Assembly (NCBI GenBank): GCA_030844895.1
Contig: CM061231.1
Coordinates: 158,457,376 to 158,521,375 of the forward strand
Source: Ambrosia x helenae
Taxonomy: Eukaryota; Streptophyta; Magnoliopsida; Asterales; Asteraceae
Reading direction: 5' to 3'
Length of the DNA: 64,000 nt
Shown in pieces: positions 60,522-64,000 of the stretch. The stretch's first letter is position 1, and every line of letters begins with the position of its first letter. The notes under the pieces were generated by a model that ran no database searches, was not told the origin of the DNA, and saw only the letters and a list, made by a program, of their open reading frames with translations. The position numbers and the translations under genes were made by a program.

Positions 60522-62168
60522 AGCGCGAGATGTCCAAAATTTTTGAAATTGAATAATCAAACTAATTAAAATATATAACTATAATTTCATGCCATAAATT
60601 TCTGGCTTGCTTTCTTAGTTTTTTGTGGGGGTTTACCTTACTTGATTTTAATGACAGGCCGTTAACCAAAAATTTTCAAAACCTATATTTTACGGATCAA
60701 CACTTGTAAACGAATCAAACGTTCATGAATTGTTTGGTGGGAAGTTTGTTTATTTAATTAAACGAACGAACATGAACACACGTTTTGTTAGTTCATTTAT
60801 GTTCATGAACGTTCGTTTATGTTCGTTCGTTATTTATGTTCGTGAACATTCGTTAATTAAACTTAACTTTATTTTATTATTTATTTTCTTTTGTTAAGTA
60901 TCTTAATTCATATGTTCTAAAAACTTAGCCCTAATCCTAACATTCTAACCATATCACTTATCAGCCGCTCTCCACACTTCACAGCCACACCTCTCCTCTT
61001 CTCTATACTTCACATCCCTACCTTCTTCTACTTCCGGCCGAACACCTCCACAACCCCGTCTTCACTCTCCGACCACCACATCCCCGCTATCTCCCTCATC
61101 CACGTCTCCACAGACCACAACTGCACCGTATTTCTTATTCCGTCTCCACTTTATATGTTTTTTTCGTTATTTCTTAGTATGTTTCATTTTGTTATAACTT
61201 TAAGGTTTTTTTTTTCGTTATTTCTTGTGTGTGTATATATGTTTGATACGGTAACCTCGTTTTTAGGCTTGAGTTTTGTTGGTTTATTTATTTTTTTATA
61301 TATTTTGGGTTTTGATTGTGATGGGCTGATGGTGATTTAGAAGGGAAATTACTATTTTGCCATGGCTTTCAAGTCTTTTGCAAGTTCTTTTGTGTTAATT
61401 TATATTGATCATTTGTGTTCGTTTAAGTTTATGAACTGTTTGTTTATGTTTTAAATAAACAAACATAAACGAACACGAACACGGCAAATTTCTTAATGAA
61501 TGAACACGAACACAAAAATGTGTTTGATTATGTGTTCGTTTTCGTGTTCGGTTAAAGTTAAATGAACAAACACGAACACGACTGTATTCGTATTCGTTCA
61601 GTTTGTTTACATGCATACACGTAAGTAGTTTTTTTAAAGGTTTCTAATAAATTGGGTAATCGGTTTCGCTATATGCAATAATTCTATGACCCCAAGACTT
61701 TTTAATTTTCGATTAGAGATTATCAATTCATTATACTCGTTTTCTATGAACTTCTACGGTCAGAGGAGTGATCAACTAATTATAGTAACTTTGATCGTTA
61801 TTCTAAGCCGTAAGACCATCCACATTCACAAACAAACAAAGTACATTCTCTTCTTCAATCTACACAACCCAACCTTAACACACATTCACAACCCAACTCA
61901 ACTTAAAAATATTTTTTTAAAAGAATTCGGTTTTTAATAAAATTTATATCAGGATGTTTACAAAAAAAAGTTAAGAAATACAGTGTATTTAGTTTTTTTT
62001 AAAACTTAAATATTATAAGTTATTTAAGTAATTAAGTTAGTGGGGTGGTTTATTTGATTGCAAACATGGTTGCCACCACAAACCGTTTGGGGGTTTGTTT
62101 GCAAACAATTGAATTTTTTAATATTATTTTCACATGTTTGTTTGCCAATGGGAATGGTCTAAGCATAT

Positions 62169-62205
<37 letters not shown>

Positions 62206-62223
62206 GAGAATTAAAAAATCTTA
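60522..62223. other. spacer with GTTCGT repeats and TA tract
   Basis: 60710-60870 and 61395-61620 are rich in GTTCATGAACGTTCG-like units in opposite sense, perhaps ends of a non-autonomous element. 12830-13230 has similar sequence. A TA tract at 62170-62203 precedes the fragment at 62224. Confidence 0.4.
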
Positions 62224-62562
62224 TTGATACCAACAAGAATTACAAGTGAGGCATGGGTAGACGGGCAACAAGATAGTGGATTCGTTCCGGGACAGGCGGT
62301 TTTGAAGGCGGAAGCTAGGAAGGTTGCTAAGCACGAGGCAGCATGTCTAGAGAATCAGCATGTGTTCATTCCGTTTGCCTTCGATACTTTTGGATCCTTA
62401 GCCCCTGAAGCAGTTCGTTTTTTGGAGCGGGTGCAGAAGGTGGTCCACAGTGACTCGCAAAGCCCGAGGAACCAAGGGTTTGTATTTAGTAGAATAGGCT
62501 TTGCGATTCAAAAAGGGATAGCGGCGCAGCTTGTTGCTCGCTTACCTATTATCCAGATGTAA
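62224..62562 (+). pseudogene. C-terminal fragment of a mobile-element-type protein
   Basis: 112 codons open, without a proper ATG (the frame begins just after a TA tract). It contains GFVPGQAVLKAEARKVAKHE, NQHVFIPFAFDTFGSLAPEA and GFAIQKGIAAQLVARLP. This C-terminal pattern recurs across many plant repeat-derived proteins, often annotated as reverse-transcriptase-related or auxilin-like; I cannot state the class with confidence. The fragment is uninterrupted to its TAA at 62560, suggesting a fairly recent copy or constraint in the source. Confidence 0.55.
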
Positions 62563-63133
62563 CTTGGTTTATTTGTTTGATTGATCTAGAGTATCTCTTT
62601 TGGGATTTAGAATACTAAAACCTACACTATTAAATATAAAACTTATGTCATTGGCTATAGGAGAGTTACTCTGCACCACCTTTTGCATTCGATCTAAAAA
62701 TCGGGTTGCTTCGGAGTTGTGGAATTTATGTTATAAGAACTTTTAGTTTAATTGAAAATGGTTAATTGGTTAACTAAATTTTCCTTATTGAGGGGCCGCT
62801 TCTTAAATTTTCCTTCATTTTATTATATTTCATTGAAAGGGTTCAAGGGAACTAATTTTTAATTAGGTTTTTCTTTTATTGTTATTACTATCATATATTA
62901 TTATCAAACTTTGGGTTTCCATCAACTCGTTAGTTAAAGTGAACATAAATGACTCATGAGTCATGACATTTCTCTAACAACGTGTTATTATTGATTAGAA
63001 AAAACTAGTTGGCGTACACACCTTCACGGTCTCTTTTCGCACACTACGCAACCGACTGTTCATTTTTCATGCCAAAAGCAAGTAACAATATCAATCTAAA
63101 AATAAACAGCTATGTCTTTGGTTATTCTATAAG
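62563..63133. other. AT-rich spacer
   Basis: No gene or repeat recognised. Confidence 0.4.
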
Positions 63134-63303
63134 CAGTGGCGAAGCTTGACCCAAATGTTCGGGGGGTCGGAAGTCACTAGTTTCGGGGGGTCGAAACCCT
63201 ATATTTTCAAAAATTTCTATACGAATACTATATAATCGGAACTTCTGCGTGAAAATCCGGGGGGTCAGCCGCCCCTCCCCGCCCCAACTATGCTGCGTCA
63301 CTG
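63134..63303. mobile_element. hAT-like MITE, copy 2 of the 15517 family, 170 bp
   Basis: It starts CAGTGGCGAAGCTTGACCC and ends GCTGCGTCACTG. The interior matches copy 1 (TTCGGGGGGTCG, CTATATTTTCAAAA, GGAACTTCTGCG). TATAAG flanks it on both sides (63128-63133 and 63304-63309), a 6-bp rather than 8-bp match. It lacks about 40 bp present in copy 1. Confidence 0.85.
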
Positions 63304-64000
63304 TATAAGTGATTCGTTGTTAATACCTAAACAACAAAAGGTTTCACAATCGTGAGCTAATGTCTCTTTATCGCTTTGATATGGGGTTTACATTAGTAAT
63401 TGCGCAAGAGCGCATTTGCTCATGGTTCAAATGAATAGGTGGAATGCCAATTGTTTTTGTTACGATTGTTTTGCAAGTGTTTTGAAGTACCAATATTGAT
63501 TCAAGACGACTTCATGTAATATCAAATTTTCATCAACAATGTTTTTTGATTTTATTAAAATTTTAGAGTTTAAAAGTTCATATACATGGCAAGATACAAA
63601 CCGTATTGTGACATAGGCACGAGTCATACTTGATTAAGACATCCGTCAACATTTTGCTTAAACAACATTTATGCACCAATCATGTTTGTTTTAGGCGCCA
63701 TGCTTTATTGTGGCATGACTATTGTTTTTCGTTTGTTCATTCATTAGATACTATAGTTGCCGTTCAAAAAAAAAAAAAAACTTAGCGATCTTGTATCTAT
63801 ATTATTACTTTTTATCATTATTTATATAAAAGTTGTTTTCAGTTTTTCCTTACCTCTTTGTTATGTTTATCCTAATTTTGTTTGATTAAGAGGGTGTTTG
63901 GGATTGAGTTTCAAAATAACTTAGTCAATAAATTGTTTGTGTAACCTAAAAGCACTTTTTGTTTTGACTTTTGGCTTTTAAGGGTGGAAAAACTGTTTTT
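63304..64000. other. AT-rich spacer ending in the left end of a MITE
   Basis: No gene seen. From about 63892 the sequence GAGGGTGTTTGGGATTGAG matches the left end of the element at 18261, so a relative probably continues past the window. Confidence 0.45.

Overview
This is a window of eudicot plant nuclear DNA. The signs are a 13-exon plasma-membrane H+-ATPase gene with GT-AG introns, a split gene for a plastid-targeted protein, AT-rich spacers and a dense load of plant transposable elements. The LINE type (RRM-bearing ORF1) and the repeated SANT/trihelix Harbinger-type ORF1 genes are what I would expect of Asteraceae. That family assignment is inference from memory; no search was run.

Layout. 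252-5840 holds a decayed LINE on the minus strand (ORF1 with RRM; ORF2 with endonuclease, reverse transcriptase and zinc-binding domain). 5888-6193 is an array of GC-rich palindromes. 6322-9475 is a decayed FAR1/MULE transposase gene, partly split by introns made of ATT microsatellite. 12337-14745 (minus) is an apparently intact three-exon gene for a small plastid, probably thylakoid, glycine-rich membrane protein; its first intron carries a retroposon that was itself hit by a hAT element. 15408-16008 is a SANT-like transposon gene broken by a 210-bp MITE. 17041-24410 (minus) is a complete 954-residue P-type H+-ATPase gene with promoter and leader intron, by far the clearest host gene.

24800-34820 is mobile-element territory: a SINE-like element, a 5'-truncated LINE with a 15-bp target duplication, a probable LTR, Tourist-type MITEs, a second SANT-like Harbinger ORF1 copy, a 38-C homopolymer and a MITE swollen by a GGT/GGC minisatellite. 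34876-40316 and 47292-52474 are two related non-coding segments of 5.2-5.4 kb that look like very long LTRs. The first contains a SINE and a hAT element, and the hAT contains a long-TIR Mutator-like element. 41341-45836 is a cluster of MITEs, one nested in another. 52475-64000 is mostly AT-rich spacer with a calmodulin-like gene remnant, a third SANT-like ORF1 copy, a short mobile-element fragment and a second copy of the MITE seen at 15517.

Only two genes look functional, the H+-ATPase and the plastid protein. They are transcribed in the same direction but are functionally unrelated. The rest is transposon biology, with many insertions datable by their target-site duplications. I saw no operon, CRISPR, rRNA or tRNA gene and no convincing new pathway. 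The most unusual items are the palindrome array before the MULE gene, its microsatellite intron, the 86-bp direct repeats around the retroposon in the plastid-protein gene, and the hairpin between two ATT/TAA tracts in intron 1 of the H+-ATPase gene.
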